In this document: positions 5,462 to 7,283 of the stretch, one piece after another
Layout: each line of letters begins with the position of its first letter
How positions within the stretch are numbered: the stretch's first letter is position 1
Assembly: GCA_013695395.1 (NCBI GenBank)
Contig: JACDAP010000055.1
Span: 1-7,283, forward strand
Reading direction: 5' to 3'
Source of the DNA: Solirubrobacterales bacterium
Lineage (GTDB): Bacteria > Actinomycetota > Thermoleophilia > Solirubrobacterales > Solirubrobacteraceae
Length of the DNA: 7,283 bases
Translations under genes and position numbers: made by a program
Notes under the pieces: generated by a model
What the model saw: the letters and a program-made list of their open reading frames with translations, nothing else
Database searches by the model: none
What the model was told of the DNA's origin: nothing

Positions 5462-7283
5462 CAGGGGCTGTCCCCCGGACTCACCGAGTCGGTGCCGCGC
5501 GAGACCTGCCCGGGTTCCGCGGTCTGCCCGTACGAATCGGTGGCCGTCACGAGCGAACGCGGAGGCGGCGTGCTCCGGCTCCCCCAGGCGGTCGCCGTCG
5601 CCAAGGACGGGAAGGTGTTCGTCGCCGATCAGTACACGCGGGGTATCCAGCGCTTCGCGGCCGACGGGAGCTTCGAGCTGACCTTCGGCTCCTTCGACGG
5701 GGCGGACGACCAGGTCGGCGCCGTCGGCGGGATCGCCCTCGGACCCGACGAGACGGTCTACGTCCTCGACGCCTCACGCAACCGGGTCAAACGCTTCACC
5801 TCCGACGGCGGCTACCTCGGCGAGTTCGGCGGCGGCGGGCGAGACGTCGGCGAGCTCCGACTCCAGGCCGGACGGATCCCCGGTCAGGGCGCGGCCGGCG
5901 GGATCGCCGTCTCCCGGGACAGCGTCTGGATCGCCGACACGGGCAACGACCGCGTCCAGCGCTTCGACCTCGACGGCACCAACCCGCGGGCGTTCGGCAG
6001 CAAGGGCTCAGGGCCGGGGCGCTTCGCCACCCCGCAGGGGATCGCGGTCCGCCGCGACGGGGCCGTCTACGTGGCCGACAACCGCAACCACCGGATCGTC
6101 GTGCTGAACGCCGACGGCAGCTACCGGCGCCAGATCGGGAAGGGGAAGGGCCGCGGCCCCGGCCAGATGGAGAACCCGTACGACGTGGCCACCGACCCGA
6201 ACGGGAGCGTCTTCGTCGCCGACAACCTCAACCACCGCGTCACGAAGTTCACCGTCAAGGGCCGATTCGTGCGCACCATCGGCGCGGGCTTCGGCCGTGC
6301 TCCCGGGCAGCTCGCCTACGTGCGCGGCATCGCCGCCGACGCATCCGGCTCGATCTACGTGGCCGACACGGCGAACGGGCGGATCTCCGTCTTCGCCCCG
6401 ACCGGTCGCCTCCAGCGGCTCATCGGCCGCGACGGCCGGGCCGCCGGACAGTTCATCCGCCCGACCGACGTGGCCGCGCTCCCCGACGGCGGGTTCGTGG
6501 TCGCCGACTGGCTGAACTCGCGCGTCCAGACGTTCTCGCCCACCGGCGACGCGCTCGGGACCCAGGGGGCGATCGGTCGCGGGGCCGAGAAGCTGCAGAC
6601 CCCGCGCGGGGTCGCGGTCGGCTCGGCCTTCGACCTGTGGATCGCCGACACGACCAACTCGCGACTGGTCCACCGCTCCTACCGGGGGAAGGTGCTCGGC
6701 GTCCACGGCCGCTTCGGGACCGGGCCGGGGCAGCTGTCCGGGCCCGAGGGGATCGACGTGGCCCCCGACGGCACGGTGTGGGCCGCCGACACCGGCAACG
6801 ACCGGGTCGTGCACGTCGCGGCCGACGGGCGGCCGCTCGGGTCGACCGGACCGGAGCTGGGCTCGGGGGAACCGGCGCTCCGCCAGCCCGCGGACGTCGC
6901 CGTCGGCCCGGACGGACACGTCTACATCGCCGACCGTCGCAACCATCGCATCGTGCATCTCGATGCGGCCGGTGCGTTCCTGCAGACCTTCGGCGGCTTC
7001 GGGACGCGGCCGGGGCAGCTTCAGTTCCCCTCGGGGATCGACGTCGACGCCACGGGCCGCGTGTACGTCGCCGACACGAACAACGATCGCGTGCAGGTCT
7101 ACACGCGCGAGGGGTTCCCGTTGTTCGCCTGGGGCCGGACGGGCACCGAGAACGGGGAGTTCATCCGTCCGGGCGGGGTGGAGGTGTCCTGCGACGGCAC
7201 CGTCGCGGTGGCCGATCGCGAGAACCACCGCGTGCAGCGGTTCGTCCCCGTCTTCCGCAGCCCCACCCCCTGCGCCCCGAGCC
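5378..7283 (+). CDS. exported NHL-repeat beta-propeller protein, 3' end outside the window
   Basis: The frame is open from ATG 5378 to the right edge, 635 residues with no stop. An export signal (1-28) is followed by a short Cys-containing segment (ETCPGSAVCPYE, Cys44 and Cys50) and twelve NHL repeats. Each repeat has the pattern G(I/V)AV..DG.V(Y/W)VADT.N.RV..F; the AD or LD of the strand falls at residues 83, 130, 186, 233, 281, 329, 376, 423, 470, 518, 565 and 612, so steps are 47 or 48 residues except one of 56 caused by an insertion in blade 3 (about 150-172). NHL propellers of known structure are six-bladed, so two tandem propellers are likely. After repeat 12 the chain goes on as SPTPCAPS, perhaps a linker to another domain. 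NHL propellers bind proteins, RNA or glycans, and some relatives are lyases; no function can be assigned. TACGTT seven bases before the ATG suggests a leaderless mRNA. Confidence 0.93.
   Translation, partial: MGGRRQRGGTLTAALLAACALTPALASAQGLSPGLTESVPRETCPGSAVCPYESVAVTSERGGGVLRLPQAVAVAKDGKVFVADQYTRGIQRFAADGSFELTFGSFDGADDQVGAVGGIALGPDETVYVLDASRNRVKRFTSDGGYLGEFGGGGRDVGELRLQAGRIPGQGAAGGIAVSRDSVWIADTGNDRVQRFDLDGTNPRAFGSKGSGPGRFATPQGIAVRRDGAVYVADNRNHRIVVLNADGSYRRQIGKGKGRGPGQMENPYDVATDPNGSVFVADNLNHRVTKFTVKGRFVRTIGAGFGRAPGQLAYVRGIAADASGSIYVADTANGRISVFAPTGRLQRLIGRDGRAAGQFIRPTDVAALPDGGFVVADWLNSRVQTFSPTGDALGTQGAIGRGAEKLQTPRGVAVGSAFDLWIADTTNSRLVHRSYRGKVLGVHGRFGTGPGQLSGPEGIDVAPDGTVWAADTGNDRVVHVAADGRPLGSTGPELGSGEPALRQPADVAVGPDGHVYIADRRNHRIVHLDAAGAFLQTFGGFGTRPGQLQFPSGIDVDATGRVYVADTNNDRVQVYTREGFPLFAWGRTGTENGEFIRPGGVEVSCDGTVAVADRENHRVQRFVPVFRSPTPCAPS
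5573..7252 (+). repeat. twelve tandem NHL-coding repeats, about 141-144 bp each
   Basis: The coding repeat unit is 141 or 144 bp, with one 168-bp unit at blade 3. Copies share short runs such as GTCGCCGACA and AACCACCG but are diverged at DNA level, so the array is old rather than recently expanded. Repeats 3, 9 and 11 (TGNDRV, TGNDRV, TNNDRV) and repeats 4, 5, 10 and 12 (NHR) form two motif classes. Confidence 0.85.

Noticed and set aside
6008..7228. Minus-strand open frame of 406 codons opposite the NHL gene
   Set aside because: Its apparent repeats (Val-Gly-Asp/His-Val-Asp patterns) are the mirror of the NHL array in the opposite frame; the plus frame has a signal peptide, conserved NHL motifs and a promoter, while this one has no recognisable domain.
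1..7283. Mobile elements, CRISPR arrays, tRNA or rRNA genes
   Set aside because: No transposase, integrase or terminal repeats, no spaced identical repeats, and no cloverleaf or rRNA-like stretch was seen on either strand.

Overview
The window is very GC-rich, with codons ending almost always in G or C. It is densely packed with genes, and none of the gaps between them exceeds about 60 bases. The protein set (BenE-type transporter, short-chain XRE-cupin regulator, CYP135/138-like P450, DR2398/MSMEG_1061-type flavoprotein, MOSC protein, MarR regulator, large secreted NHL-repeat protein) fits a high-GC actinobacterium. The exported multi-NHL protein suggests Solirubrobacterales/Thermoleophilia, but this placement is an inference from gene content and base composition only.

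Layout. The left half reads on the minus strand. From right to left it holds a cytochrome P450 (3275 to 1980), a 54-base gap with a promoter and a repeated operator-like box, an XRE-cupin regulator (1925 to 1341), and a BenE-family transporter (1344 to 55). The transporter start overlaps the regulator stop as TTGA. The last 54 bases at the left edge, still on the minus strand, look like the 5' part of a cobalamin riboswitch for a gene outside the window. The right half reads on the plus strand: a 65-aa orphan protein (3321-3518), an FMN-binding PPOX-type flavoprotein (3545-4180) overlapping a MOSC protein (4177-4890) by four bases, a MarR regulator (4922-5338), and an exported NHL protein with twelve visible repeats that runs off the right edge (5378 onward).

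How it works together. The XRE-cupin regulator and BenE form a translationally coupled pair, probably a ligand-sensing regulator with the uptake system it controls. The divergent promoters of the P450 and the 65-aa gene share a 45-base gap. The PPOX/MOSC pair is probably co-translated and may be a small redox unit.

The most unexpected pattern is in the starts. Genes that head a transcription unit have no convincing, well-spaced Shine-Dalgarno at the start chosen here. Instead they carry a TANNNT hexamer 7-8 (once 11) bases before the start codon, which is what leaderless transcripts look like. The two genes without this signal are the two that overlap their upstream neighbour by four bases. 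I did not find tRNA, rRNA, CRISPR, insertion sequence or phage features. I see no strong case for a wholly new multi-gene system; the findings are at the level of regulation, protein architecture and gene pairing.
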